NCBI GenBank assembly: GCA_963697285.1 | Contig: CAVONI010000012.1 | Span: 248,001-312,000, forward strand | From: JAEUQQ01 sp963697285 | Lineage (GTDB): Bacteria; Acidobacteriota; Vicinamibacteria; Vicinamibacterales; JAFNAJ01 | DNA: 64,000 bases | Direction: 5' to 3' | Translations under genes and position numbers: made by a program | The notes under the pieces: generated by a model | What the model was told of the DNA's origin: nothing | Database searches by the model: none | What the model saw: only the letters and a program-made list of their open reading frames with translations | Shown: positions 10,579 to 20,979 of the stretch, in pieces | How the letters are laid out: every line of letters begins with the position of its first letter | How positions within the stretch are numbered: the stretch's first letter is position 1

Positions 10579-11934
10579 TCAGCCGACGAGGGCGATCTGC
10601 AGATCGCCCACGTTGGTCTGCGTCCGGCCGAGCATGACAGCATCGCCGAGGCGCTCGAACACGTGGAAGGTGTCGTTGCGCGCCAGGACGTCGGCGATGT
10701 TCAGGCCAGCCGACTCGGCGCGTGCCACCGTCGTGGCATCGACGATCGCCCCGGCGGCCGGCGAGTTGCCGTCGATGCCATCGGTCCCGATGCTGGCGAC
10801 CGTGATGGCGTATCGACCGTCGTCGCCCGAGCCCGTTCGCGCGGGCCCGCCGTCGCCCGCGAGGATCCGGGCGACGGCCAGCGCGAATTCCTGGTTACGC
10901 CCTCCGACCCCGTCGCCGACGACCTGCATCGTGGTCTCGCCTGACGAGATCACGCAGACGCGCTGAGCGCCAGCGAGGTCGTGGCCCACGGCGCGCACGC
11001 GCGCCAGCCAGGTGGCTGCCGCGAGGCGGGCATCGCCCGTGACAGCCTCGGGAATCACGACGACGCGATCCCCGCGCTCGCGCGCCCAGGCCGCGGCACC
11101 TTCCATCGCGTCGCGGCGCGATCCGATGATCGCATGCGTCGCACGGCGTGCGTCGGTGAGGTCGCGACACTCGCCGGGTGCGCTCATCAGTTGGCGCACG
11201 CGATCGGGCACGCGGTCGAACACGCCGAGCCGTTCCAGCACCTCGCGCGCATCGGCCGCTGTGGCCCCGTCGACAACGCCTGGACCCGAGCCGATGATCG
11301 ACGGGTCGTCTTCGGCGACACCGCAGACGTCCGAGATGGCGAGCGTGACGACACGTCCACCACTCGCGCGGGCAAGCCCTCCGCCCTTGATCGCCGACAA
11401 CTGCGATCGCACGCGGTTGAGCGAGACGATGTCGGCTCCCGCGTGCATCACCAGCCGCGACGTGGCGACCTTGTCGTGGAGCGTGATGCCGGGGCGCGGC
11501 AAGGCGAGCATCGACGAGGCCCCCCCCGAGATCAGCAGCACGAGCCACTCGTCACTGTCGAGCGTCGAGGCCATCTCGAGCGCAGCGGCACCGGCGGCCG
11601 CGCTCTGGTCGTCGGGAAACGGATGGGATGACGCGATGCGGGTCACCCACGGGTGGAGTGGCTCCCCGGCGAGGCTCGTGACGAGTGCGCGGGAGGTCGG
11701 CAGCGGGGCATCCTCGCACCAGGCCGAGAACATGGGCGCCGCGGCCTTACCTGCCGCCACGACCCGCGCGCGCTCCGCGCGGCCGAGCATCCCCACGACA
11801 TCGCGGCGAGCCAGCGCGCGCGACACGAGGTGGCCAGGATGCGCATTGCGCACCGCCGCGTCAATCAGTCCGAAGAGGTCGCGATGGCGATCGCGAGGCA
11901 GGTCAGTGCACCTGGCGGGGGTCGCACCACGCAT
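10579..11934 (-). CDS. Glycerate 2-kinase (DUF4147/MOFRL family)
   Basis: Soluble kinase that phosphorylates D-glycerate to 2-phosphoglycerate, feeding glycerate from glyoxylate, serine or sugar-acid breakdown into lower glycolysis. The 451-aa product has the DUF4147 N-terminal domain (VVAAGKAAAPM, LLISGGASSMLALP, KGGGLARA) and the MOFRL C-terminal domain (VISSGETTMQV, GGRNQEFALA, SIGTDGIDGNS). Length is normal. The N-terminal end overlaps the last codons of the upstream unknown gene by 32 bp. No other glycerate-pathway gene is nearby. Confidence 0.9.
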   Translation of the reverse strand: MRGATPARCTDLPRDRHRDLFGLIDAAVRNAHPGHLVSRALARRDVVGMLGRAERARVVAAGKAAAPMFSAWCEDAPLPTSRALVTSLAGEPLHPWVTRIASSHPFPDDQSAAAGAAALEMASTLDSDEWLVLLISGGASSMLALPRPGITLHDKVATSRLVMHAGADIVSLNRVRSQLSAIKGGGLARASGGRVVTLAISDVCGVAEDDPSIIGSGPGVVDGATAADAREVLERLGVFDRVPDRVRQLMSAPGECRDLTDARRATHAIIGSRRDAMEGAAAWARERGDRVVVIPEAVTGDARLAAATWLARVRAVGHDLAGAQRVCVISSGETTMQVVGDGVGGRNQEFALAVARILAGDGGPARTGSGDDGRYAITVASIGTDGIDGNSPAAGAIVDATTVARAESAGLNIADVLARNDTFHVFERLGDAVMLGRTQTNVGDLQIALVG

Positions 11935-12205
11935 CGGGCTGCGTGATGCATCCCAACTGCTGCAGCCACGACTCGACGATGCCGTCGGCGTCCTGCCGAT
12001 CGGACAAGCCCTCGAGTTCGGCGAGGATGCGCGTCAACACGCATTCGACATGCGAGATCGCCTGCTCCGAGAAGTACTCGCGCTGGTGCTCGAGCGAGCG
12101 CTGTACCTTCAGGAACTCCTCGCGATAGAAATCGATACGTGTGTGGGAGATCCTGCTGCTGGAGTGGAAGACGACGTGAGGGATCCGGAGATGCGAGAGG
12201 CTCAT
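11903..12205 (-). CDS. Hypothetical protein, 100 aa, helical
   Basis: A small soluble protein (MSLSHLRIPHVVFHSSS...) with no export signal. The central part is predicted helical and charged (REEFLKVQRSLEHQREYFSEQA). The C-terminus overlaps the start of glycerate kinase by 32 bp in another frame. It lies 50 bp downstream of ftsX on the same strand. I do not recognise a family. Clean start and stop and composition unlike a GC-shadow frame support a real gene, but confidence is moderate. Confidence 0.5.
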   Translation of the reverse strand: MSLSHLRIPHVVFHSSSRISHTRIDFYREEFLKVQRSLEHQREYFSEQAISHVECVLTRILAELEGLSDRQDADGIVESWLQQLGCITQPDAWCDPRQVH

Positions 12206-12255
12206 GTCCGACGTCTTCAGCAGTCTACCGACGTGCGGCCACGAGTGTCAACGCA

Positions 12256-13143
12256 TCACCGCTGTCGCTCGGCGTCGCGCAGGGCCATCGCGGCCGCGAG
12301 TGCGCCGGCGGCCCCCGAGGCCGCGACGATGAGGCTGGTGATCCCGAGGGTGATCTCCGGCACGACATCGAAGCCCAGGCCCGTCGATGCCGCCGTCAGC
12401 CGCACCGACACCAGCGGCAGGAGCACGCGCAACGTGATGAGCCCGACGACGGCGCCGAGCACGCCCTGCAGCACCCCCTCCAGGACGAACGGGCCACGGA
12501 TGGCCGACAGCGGGGCGCCGACGAGATAGAGGATGTCGATCTCGTCGCGACGCGCGACGTACGACAGGCGCACCACGGCGTAGAGCATCGTCCACGCCGC
12601 GAGGACGAGCAGGAGACCCAATGCCAGCCCGGCGCGGCTCACCGCGCGGCCGATGCGCTCGAGGCGCTCGATCCACTGCTGGTCGTATCGCACGTCCGAA
12701 ACCGAGGGCAGGGCGCGCACCTCCGCCGCGAGCGACTCGACATCCGGCGCCGCACCGCTGCGCAGCGTTACGTCGAACGACAGCGGCAGCGCCGTGATGT
12801 CGTCGCGGATGCCGCCGGCGAGATCCGGAAACGCCGCCGTGAAGCGCTCCAGGGCCTCGGTGCGGGTCACGAACCGCACTCCCTCGACCGCACGATGCGC
12901 GCGGAGCATGTCGGCGATGCGCGACTGATCCGCGTCGGACGCGCCATCTGCGAGGAACACCGACAGTTCCGCCGATGCGGCCAGGCGTGTCAGCGCCATC
13001 CGCACGCCGACGCTGAACGACAGGCTCAGGCTCAACACGAGGACCGCCGTCGTGATGACCACGAGAGCCAGCAGGGTCGTGCGCCACGCACGCCGCGCGC
13101 TCAGCACCGCGTCGGCCAGCCACTGGCGGACGACGCGCATCAT
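12256..13143 (-). CDS. ftsX: Cell-division ABC permease FtsX
   Basis: Membrane partner of FtsE, coupling ATP hydrolysis to cell-wall hydrolase activation at the division site. The 295-aa product has one N-terminal membrane helix (LLALVVITTAVLVLSLSLS), a periplasmic domain beginning ELSVFLADGASDAD and containing VRFVTRTEALERF, then three further helices around LVLAAWTMLYAVVRLSYVAR. The sequence RRDEIDILYLVGA is the typical FtsX coupling region. The start overlaps the ftsE stop; ATG codons at 13143 and 13140 are both possible. Confidence 0.9.
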   Translation of the reverse strand: MMRVVRQWLADAVLSARRAWRTTLLALVVITTAVLVLSLSLSFSVGVRMALTRLAASAELSVFLADGASDADQSRIADMLRAHRAVEGVRFVTRTEALERFTAAFPDLAGGIRDDITALPLSFDVTLRSGAAPDVESLAAEVRALPSVSDVRYDQQWIERLERIGRAVSRAGLALGLLLVLAAWTMLYAVVRLSYVARRDEIDILYLVGAPLSAIRGPFVLEGVLQGVLGAVVGLITLRVLLPLVSVRLTAASTGLGFDVVPEITLGITSLIVAASGAAGALAAAMALRDAERQR

Positions 13144-13814
13144 CGCGTGGCCCCGATCGACGTGACGTCTGCCCGCCCGTGCGACAGCGTGATCGCCCGA
13201 TGGCCCACGCGCGTGATCAGCCCGCGATCGTGCGTCGCGACCACGACGGTGGTGCCGCGCGCGTTCATCTCGCGGAACAACTGGAGCACGTCGCGGGCGA
13301 GGTCGGGGTCGAGGTTGCCCGTCGGCTCGTCGGCCAGCACCAGCACCGGATCGTTGACAAGGGCGCGCGCAATGGCGACGCGCTGCTGCTCGCCTCCCGA
13401 CAACTCGAGCGGGAACGCGTCGAGCCGGTGCTGCAGGCCGACGCCGTGCAGGACGGCGAGCGCGCGTCGCCGCTGCACCGACGGGGGCTGTCCCAGCGCC
13501 CGCAACACGACCGTCACGTTCTCGAGGACCGTCCGGCGCGGAATGAGCTTGAAGTCCTGGAAGACGAAGCCGACCGAGCGGCGGTATGCCTGCACCTCGG
13601 CGCGCGACAGCGTCGCGAGGTCGCGACCGTCGACGACGAGGCGCCCCTCGCTGGGGATCTCGTCGCGCACGAGCAGGCGCAGGAAGGTCGACTTGCCCGA
13701 TCCGCTCGGCCCCGTGAGGAACACGAATTCCCCGCGTCCGATCGACAGGGTCAGCCCCCGCAACGCGAAGACGCCGCGCGTGTACACCTTGGCGAGATCG
13801 ACGGCCTCGATCAC
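13140..13814 (-). CDS. ftsE: Cell-division ATP-binding protein FtsE
   Basis: Cytosolic ABC ATPase of the FtsEX complex. The 224-aa product has Walker A GPSGSGKST, Q-loop FVFQDFKL, signature LSGGEQQR, Walker B VLVLADEPTGNLD and the switch histidine in ATHDR. The start is GTG (VIEAVDLAKVYTRG), the only sensible start before the conserved first strand. It lies 17 bp after gatB and overlaps ftsX, forming a gatB-ftsE-ftsX string on the minus strand. Confidence 0.93.
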   Translation of the reverse strand: MIEAVDLAKVYTRGVFALRGLTLSIGRGEFVFLTGPSGSGKSTFLRLLVRDEIPSEGRLVVDGRDLATLSRAEVQAYRRSVGFVFQDFKLIPRRTVLENVTVVLRALGQPPSVQRRRALAVLHGVGLQHRLDAFPLELSGGEQQRVAIARALVNDPVLVLADEPTGNLDPDLARDVLQLFREMNARGTTVVVATHDRGLITRVGHRAITLSHGRADVTSIGATR

Positions 13815-13831
13815 GGGCGTCCCACCTCGGC

Positions 13832-15340
<1,509 letters not shown>

Positions 15341-15450
15341 ACAACTCCCTGGACCCGAACAGGCGTGGCCACAGACACCGCGAGGCGCTGCGAAGCGGAA
15401 CTGGGATCCTACCGGGCAGGGCGTCGAATCGTCAACCGCAGCGACCGGTG

Positions 15451-16941
15451 TCAGGCCCGCTTGTGCGCCGCCGCCTGCAGCCCGGTCACCAGGTGGTCGA
15501 CATGCGGCTCGCCGTGCGCACCTTCGTCTCGCGTCAGCACCGACCCGTTCAGCGCCCCGCTCCGCTGCCTGCGGGAAATCGTGGCCCCGAGTTCGAGGCG
15601 CTCGAGCCGCCGATACAAGGCCCGTCGGCTGACCCCGAGCATCCGCGCCGCCGCCTTCTTGTTTCCGCCCACCCGCTGCAGCGCCTTCATGATGTGCTCG
15701 CGTTCAACCGTCGAGAGCGTTCGCCCATCGTCGAGCGCGATCGGCGCGCCCGGGCGCGCATCGACCACGGGTGGGAGGCTGCGCTGGACGTCCTGCTCGG
15801 TGAGCATGGAGCCGTCGGCGAGCATGCACGTGCGCTCGATGACATTGCGCAACTCGCGGACGTTGCCGCCCCAGGTCGCCGCCGACAGCATCACCTCGGC
15901 ATTCGGGGTCAATCCGTGGATCGGCTTGCCGAGGCGGTCTGCCATCTCGCGGAGGAACGCGGCGGTGAGATACGGGATGTCGTCGCGGTGCTCGCGCAGC
16001 GGCGGAATGACCAGTTCGACACTGTTGAGCCGATACAACAGGTCGCTGCGGAAGCGCCCCGCGGCGACCTCGGCGCGCAGGTCGCGGTGGGTGGCGGCGA
16101 TCACGACGACGTCGATCCGCTGGTCGCCCGGACCACCCGCGCCGTGGAGTTCGCCGGTTTCGATCACCCGCGAGAGCCTGGCCTGGATGGCCGTCGGCAG
16201 GTTCGCCACCTCGTCGAGGAACAGCACGCCCCCGTCGGCCGCCGCCAACACCCCTGGTTGCGCCGAGGCTCCGTGCGGCGACGGCGCCACGCCAAACAGC
16301 GTCGCCTCGAACGCCGGGTCGCCCGACGCCGCGCAGTCCACGACCACGAACGGCCGGTCGCGACGAGGCCCCATCGCGTGGAGCGCCCGGGCCACGAGTT
16401 CCTTGCCTGTGCCGGTCTCGCCCGAGACCAGCGCCGACCGCAGGTGCAGGGCGAAACGGCGGACCTGGTCGAACAGGCCCTGCATGGCGGCGCTCCGGCC
16501 GATCATGCCGCAGAACTCGAGCTGCCTGGCGAGGCCGGCCTCGGCCGTCACGAGCGCACGGCGGCGGTCGATCGTGTCGCGCACCGACGCGAGCAGGCTC
16601 TCGAGCCGCGCCAGGTCGAAGGGCTTGCTCAGGTAGTCGAGCGCACCGAGCTTGATGGCTTCGACCGCAGTATCGACGGTGGCATACCCGGTCATCAGGA
16701 TGGTCTGACACCCCGGACTGGCGTTGCGGAGGCTTCGGAGCACGTCGAGTCCGCCCACTTCGGGCATGCACAGGTCGACGATTGCCGCGTCGGCCCGATG
16801 TTCGCGCACGAGGGCCACCGCGTTGGCGCCGGTCGTACACGTGACGACCGAGAACCCCGCCCGCTGCGCGTGGTGCCGCACGACCGCAAGCACGCCCGGT
16901 TCATCGTCGATGACGAGAAGCACCGGAGACTGACCCATCAT
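15451..16941 (-). CDS. NtrC-family response regulator with degenerate GAFTGA loop
   Basis: A 496-aa regulator with a receiver domain (residues 1-120, phospho-acceptor D56, K106), an AAA+ domain (Walker A GETGTGKE at 174-181, Walker B GGVLFLDE at 237-244) and a Fis-type helix-turn-helix near residues 400-450 (GGNKKAAARMLGVSRRALYRRL). The loop that contacts sigma-54, normally GAFTGA, reads VAPSPHGAS at 218-226 and is about two residues shorter. Activation of ordinary sigma-54 promoters is therefore doubtful. The start is ATG 16941, with GGAGG 8 nt upstream; the longer upstream frame is antisense to the divergent receiver gene. The adjacent kinase is a likely partner. Confidence 0.88.
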   Translation of the reverse strand: MMGQSPVLLVIDDEPGVLAVVRHHAQRAGFSVVTCTTGANAVALVREHRADAAIVDLCMPEVGGLDVLRSLRNASPGCQTILMTGYATVDTAVEAIKLGALDYLSKPFDLARLESLLASVRDTIDRRRALVTAEAGLARQLEFCGMIGRSAAMQGLFDQVRRFALHLRSALVSGETGTGKELVARALHAMGPRRDRPFVVVDCAASGDPAFEATLFGVAPSPHGASAQPGVLAAADGGVLFLDEVANLPTAIQARLSRVIETGELHGAGGPGDQRIDVVVIAATHRDLRAEVAAGRFRSDLLYRLNSVELVIPPLREHRDDIPYLTAAFLREMADRLGKPIHGLTPNAEVMLSAATWGGNVRELRNVIERTCMLADGSMLTEQDVQRSLPPVVDARPGAPIALDDGRTLSTVEREHIMKALQRVGGNKKAAARMLGVSRRALYRRLERLELGATISRRQRSGALNGSVLTRDEGAHGEPHVDHLVTGLQAAAHKRA

Positions 16942-17130
16942 GTCGCAATCCTCCAAGCGGGGGACGCCCTGGTTCTGCCAGGGCTGTGCGCACCCGCTCA
17001 CGGCGACAGAATCGGCACCGCGTGGCCGAACTTGATGACGGTCATGCCGTGTCTCGTGCTGCCGATACCCCCACTGTGACGGTGGCGCACATGCCGCTGG
17101 CGTCTGTCCGTCGCCCCTGGAGTGGTCCTG

Positions 17131-17508
17131 GTGCCCATCACGAGTGTCCTGCTGGCCGAAGATGATCCGCACATCCGTCGCGTCTCGGAGATCGCGCTGC
17201 GCCGCAGCGGCTTCGAAGTCTGCACCGTGGCCGACGGCGCCGAAGCCCTCGAGTTGCTCGATGACCGCCTCTTCGACCTGGTCGTCCTCGACGGCATGAT
17301 GCCCAACGTCGACGGCCTCGAGGCCTGCCGTCAGATCAAGGCCAACCCGCGCACCGCCCACGTCCGCGTCATCATGCTCAGCGCCCGGAGCCAGGAGGCC
17401 GACGAACGAGCTGGATTCGAGGCGGGCGCATGCGCGTACATCCGCAAGCCGTTCAACGCCCTCGGGCTGGGCACCCAAATCCGCCAGATCTGCGGCGACG
17501 CCGCCTGA
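17131..17508 (+). CDS. Stand-alone receiver-domain response regulator
   Basis: A 125-aa CheY-like receiver with the acidic pocket E10-D11-D12, phospho-acceptor D54 (LVVLDGMMPNVDG), a Ser switch (MLSARS) and K109 in the RKPF motif. No output domain is present. GTG at 17131 is preferred because GGAG lies 8 nt upstream; GTG at 17122 is an alternative. It ends 2 bp before the histidine kinase gene and is probably cotranscribed with it. It diverges from the NtrC-like gene across 189 bp. Confidence 0.9.
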   Translation: MPITSVLLAEDDPHIRRVSEIALRRSGFEVCTVADGAEALELLDDRLFDLVVLDGMMPNVDGLEACRQIKANPRTAHVRVIMLSARSQEADERAGFEAGACAYIRKPFNALGLGTQIRQICGDAA

Positions 17509-17510
17509 GC

Positions 17511-18914
17511 ATGACTCCCTGGCCCTCGCTGCGACCGGTGGTGGCGTCAGGGCTCGTCGTGCCCGTCGCCGCGCTGGCGGCGCTCGGCGGCTGGACGGAG
17601 TCGCCGGCAGCGATGGCGGCGGCGACGGCCGCCGCGCTCGCCGCGTGGTTCCTGGGCGTGCGGCACCTGCATGCCATCGCCGCGGCCACGGCCGCCGTCA
17701 CAAGGCTGAGCGAGGGCGACGTGTCGGTCACGCTGCCCGAGAGCGGCAGCGCTGACCTGCGTGCGCTCGCGCGGGCGATCAATCAACTCGGGGCCACGGC
17801 CGGGCGCCGCGAAGAGCAGCTGAACGGCGCGCTCGACGATGCGGCGACGCAGCGGGACCTGTTCTCGTCGATCATCAACGCCTCGAGCGACGGGCTGCTG
17901 CTCTACGACACGTCGCGCGTGCTGCTGGCCGCCAACAGCCGGTGCGGAGACCTGCTGGGGTTCACCGTCGAGCAGTTGCTGCATACCCCGGGAGAGGCGC
18001 TCATGGGCGACATCGCGCAGCGCACCGTCGGCGCCGACACCTACCGCGCCCGCCTCGAACGCCACTTCGCGCATGGCGACCAGGCCCACCAGGACGTGCT
18101 CGTGTTGAACGAGCCCCGCCGGCGGGTGCTGCGACGCTACTCGTGCCCGGTCGTCACTCACCGAGGGGTGCAAGGGCGCCTGTTCACCTACACCGACGTC
18201 ACCGCCGAGTCGGATCTCGACCGGATGAAGAGCGAGTTCGTCTCGACGGCCAGCCACGAGCTGCGGACGCCTCTCACGTCGGTGCACGCCGCGCTCCAGC
18301 TCGCCCTGTCGGGCAGCGGCGACCGCCTGTCTCCCGAAGACCGCGAGCTGCTGGAGATTTCGCTCGCCAACACCGAGCGGCTTGTGCGCCTCGTGAACGA
18401 CCTGCTCGACCTGTCGAAACTCGAGGCGGGCCGAATGCCGTTCGAACTCTCGCCGGTGCCGGTGGCGTCGCTGCTCGAGGAGGCGGCGCGGGGCATCCAC
18501 GCGCTCACCGCCGGCCGCGCCGCCGCCATCCTCGTGGAGCCAGCCGACGCCTCCCTGCAGATGGCCGCCGATCACGATCAAATCCTGCGGGTGCTGACCA
18601 ACCTCCTGGGCAACGCACTCAAGTACTCGCCACCGGGAATCCGCGTGCGCGTCAGCGCGCGTCGCTCTCCGGATGGCGTCGAGGTGGCGGTCGAGGACGA
18701 CGGGCCGGGCATCCCCGCCGAGCAGGTCGATCGGTTGTTCCACCCGTTCTCGCGGCTCGGCGTGCACGAGCGCCAGGCCAGCGGGGGCACCGGCCTGGGC
18801 CTGGCCATCTCGCGCGCGATCGTGGAGCAGCATGGTGGCCGGATCTGGTGGGAGCGAATCCAGCCGCGCGGCAGCCGCTTCGTGTTCGTCGTCCCGCTCG
18901 CCGAGGACGCCTAG
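17511..18914 (+). CDS. Membrane sensor histidine kinase (HAMP-PAS-HisKA-HATPase)
   Basis: A 467-aa kinase. Two hydrophobic segments at the N-terminus are separated by a very short loop, so external sensing is limited. A HAMP-like region (VTRLSEGDVSVTLPESG), a PAS domain (FSSIINASSDGLLLYD...), HisKA with phospho-acceptor H249 (SHELRTPLTS) and HATPase with N box (NLLGNALKYS), G1 (DDGPGIP) and G2 (GGTGLGLAIS) follow. All catalytic boxes are intact. It forms a pair with the receiver gene immediately upstream and probably also phosphorylates the divergent NtrC-like protein; that pairing is an inference. Confidence 0.93.
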   Translation: MTPWPSLRPVVASGLVVPVAALAALGGWTESPAAMAAATAAALAAWFLGVRHLHAIAAATAAVTRLSEGDVSVTLPESGSADLRALARAINQLGATAGRREEQLNGALDDAATQRDLFSSIINASSDGLLLYDTSRVLLAANSRCGDLLGFTVEQLLHTPGEALMGDIAQRTVGADTYRARLERHFAHGDQAHQDVLVLNEPRRRVLRRYSCPVVTHRGVQGRLFTYTDVTAESDLDRMKSEFVSTASHELRTPLTSVHAALQLALSGSGDRLSPEDRELLEISLANTERLVRLVNDLLDLSKLEAGRMPFELSPVPVASLLEEAARGIHALTAGRAAAILVEPADASLQMAADHDQILRVLTNLLGNALKYSPPGIRVRVSARRSPDGVEVAVEDDGPGIPAEQVDRLFHPFSRLGVHERQASGGTGLGLAISRAIVEQHGGRIWWERIQPRGSRFVFVVPLAEDA

Positions 18915-18956
18915 CCACGCGCCAGGGCGATGCCACCGCTCGGTCGCGCACAGCGC

Positions 18957-18980
18957 CTGCCCTGGCGGATGCCAGGGCAG
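18957..18980. terminator. Hairpin between convergent histidine kinase and HAD genes
   Basis: A perfect 10-bp inverted repeat (18957-18966 with 18971-18980, loop GGAT). A second copy of one arm at 18920-18928 could form an alternative 9-bp stem with 18959-18967. No T-run follows, so termination would be weak or Rho-assisted. Confidence 0.45.
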
Positions 18981-19034
18981 CCGTGACGCCGCGGGGCGCT
19001 GGAAGGCCTTGCCCTTCGACTGAGGGCTCAGGGT

Positions 19035-19718
19035 TCAGAAATGCTGCGGCAGTTCGTCGAAACGCTCGAGTTGCAGGAAGCGGTCGCCGGGGCGTGGCTG
19101 CGGCAGGGGTTCGAGTTCGAGGACCCACGTGGCGGCGTGCGGGATGAACACCGCGCCCCAGCCGGCGGCCATCGCCGGAAGGACGTCCGAGCGGGGACTA
19201 TTGCCCACCATCCAGGTCTCCTCGGGCCTGACGCCGTGCCGATGCGCCGCGTCGACGTAGGCGGCCGTGTCCTTCTCGTGGACCACGTCGACCGCGTGGA
19301 ACCACTCGCGCAAGCCCGATCGCTCGACCTTCTGGTGCTGGTCACCGGCGTCGCCCTTCGTCAGCATGATGAGGCGATACCGCGAGGCGAGGGTGTCGAG
19401 GGTGTCGGCCACGCCCGGGAGCAGGGCCATGGGCTGCGCGGCGATCCCGGCGCAGTGGACGTCGAGTTCCTCGATCGATGGGTGCCGAGACGCCATCGAG
19501 CAGGCCCCGGCAGGCTTCACGCAACGACTGGTTGAAGTTCTTGATCCCGTAGCCGTGTGTCTTGGTCCTGACGCGCTCGATGGTCAGCAGGCGGGCGCGG
19601 GCGTCGGCGGCGCGATGCCATGACGGCCGACCAGCGTGCAATAGTGCTCGACGACCGCTTCGAAGTAGATGTTGTTCTCCCAGAGCGTGTCGTCAGCGTC
19701 GATGAATAGCGTCAGCAT
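19035..19718 (-). CDS. HAD-superfamily hydrolase, with two compensating frameshifts
   Basis: Soluble phosphatase-like hydrolase, about 227 aa after repair. The N-terminal part reads MLTLFIDADDTLWENNIYFE, giving the nucleophile motif DADDT. A missing base at ~19606-19612 moves the frame to ARLLTIERVRTKTHGYG. An extra base at ~19479-19482 returns it to SIEELDVHC. The rest has motif II in LIMLTKGD and motif III/IV in WMVGNSPRSDVLPA. Each segment matches the expected order of one HAD protein without gaps, so one gene is intended. The substrate is unknown. The start is ATG 19718. Confidence 0.78.
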
Positions 19719-19818
19719 TGCAGTCTCGGCAGGCGCTCTGGCCGCAAGCAATGGTAGATTGTAACGTCAGGCGGCCGGGCGCGAGGTAAACGGATTCGCG
19801 CAGGCCGCGTAGTGTCTC

Positions 19819-20448
19819 ATGGAGCGTTCACTCGCCGCCGCCGCGCCTCCGCTCGCCACCACGACCGACCTGGCTCGGATCGTCCGCGATGCGTGTACGG
19901 CCCAGCGACACGACGCGGCGTGCGCGGCATTCGGAGACCTGGTCCTGCTGCTGCAGCGTCGGGCCGTACGCCTCGCCTACGTCTACCTGCGCGACGCCGA
20001 CGACGCCGACGACGTGGTCCAGGACGCGTTCGTGCGGGCGTTCACGCGGATCGGCGATTACCGGCCCGACCAGCCGTTCGAGCCCTGGTTCCTGAAGATC
20101 CTGGTGAACCAGTGCCTGGATCGCTTGAAGGCGCGGGAGCGACGGTCGCGGTGGATGGCGCCGCGAACGGACGACGACGAGTGGCAGGTCGAGGCGGTCG
20201 ATTGCGCGCCGACGCCCGAGGATCGGCTGGTCGGCGCGGAGCGTGCGACGGCGCTGTGGGATGCCATTGCGACGCTGCCCGACCGGCAGCGCACGGTGGT
20301 CGTGCTGCACGAGATTGACGGACAGAGCCCGAAGACCATCAGTGCGGTCACGGGCATCGGCGAATCGACGGTGCGGGTGCACCTGTTCAGGGCCCTGAAG
20401 AAGCTGCGGGCCTTGATGGTGCCAGCCGGCGGGGCGTCGCGGGAGTAG
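19819..20448 (+). CDS. ECF-type RNA polymerase sigma factor (RpoE-like)
   Basis: A 209-aa sigma-70 factor. Region 2 is seen in FGDLVLLLQRRAVRLAYVYL, DADDVVQDAFVRAF and the WFLKILVNQCLDRLK helix. Region 4 is seen in IATLPDRQRTVVVLHEI, KTISAVTGIGESTVRVHL and FRALKKL. The frame is intact. The ATG at 19819 lacks an obvious ribosome site. It lies 5 bp before a membrane protein gene, repeating the sigma/membrane-protein arrangement at 8597-9766. Confidence 0.92.
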   Translation: MERSLAAAAPPLATTTDLARIVRDACTAQRHDAACAAFGDLVLLLQRRAVRLAYVYLRDADDADDVVQDAFVRAFTRIGDYRPDQPFEPWFLKILVNQCLDRLKARERRSRWMAPRTDDDEWQVEAVDCAPTPEDRLVGAERATALWDAIATLPDRQRTVVVLHEIDGQSPKTISAVTGIGESTVRVHLFRALKKLRALMVPAGGASRE

Positions 20449-20453
20449 AACCG

Positions 20454-20945
20454 ATGGACAGGCTCGATCCTTCGCGCGTGGCGCCCCAGGCGCCGTTGTC
20501 GGCGGCCGACCGCGAGTGGCGCGCGAGCGTCGACGGACTCGTGTCGCTGGCCGATGCTGCGTTCGGCCGGGGCCGGCTGGAGCGGCAACGTGCGGCCATC
20601 GGCCGACGCGTTGCCCAGCGCAGCAGTGGCGCCCACGCGCGCGTCCTCCGATTCCCGGGTGCCGTGGTGCGGACGGCCGCAGCGCAGCCGTGGCGGCGTT
20701 GGGTGGCCGCAGCCGCCGTGATGGGACTGGTCGCCGGCGCGGCTGCCGGACGGTTCTTCCTGCCGACCCCGAGGCCGTCGGCCAGCCTGAGCCGAACCTT
20801 GCCGACGGTCGGGCAGATCACACCGGCACACCTGCGGATGTCGCCGGGTGACGAGGCATTCCTGATCGAGTTCGACGCAGCGCTCGCCGGCCCGTCGGGG
20901 GCGCCACTCCGGGCGCTCGACGCGCTGACGCCAGACGGACACTGA
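20454..20945 (+). CDS. Single-pass membrane protein, putative anti-sigma factor
   Basis: A 163-aa protein with a basic cytoplasmic N-terminal half (RGRLERQRAAIGRRVAQRSS), one membrane helix (~residues 80-100, WRRWVAAAAVMGLVAGAAAG) and a short periplasmic tail. No classical zinc anti-sigma motif is seen. The ribosome site GGGAG precedes the ATG. Immediate linkage to the ECF factor suggests regulation of it, by analogy and not by sequence similarity. Confidence 0.55.
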   Translation: MDRLDPSRVAPQAPLSAADREWRASVDGLVSLADAAFGRGRLERQRAAIGRRVAQRSSGAHARVLRFPGAVVRTAAAQPWRRWVAAAAVMGLVAGAAAGRFFLPTPRPSASLSRTLPTVGQITPAHLRMSPGDEAFLIEFDAALAGPSGAPLRALDALTPDGH

Positions 20946-20967
20946 CCCCGGGCGTCGACGCAACACG

Positions 20968-20973
20968 TATACT
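20968..20973 (+). promoter_or_regulatory. -10 element (TATACT) suggesting a leaderless ispH mRNA
   Basis: TATACT ends 6 bp before the GTG start of ispH at 20980. A transcript beginning about 7 bp downstream of this -10 would start at the initiation codon itself. No strong -35 or ribosome site is visible. Confidence 0.4.
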
Positions 20974-20979
20974 GCCGTT

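Noticed and set aside
16942..17478. N-terminal extension of the NtrC-like frame up to 17478
   Set aside because: It has no domain and runs antisense to the receiver gene. The ATG at 16941 has a good ribosome site directly before the receiver domain.
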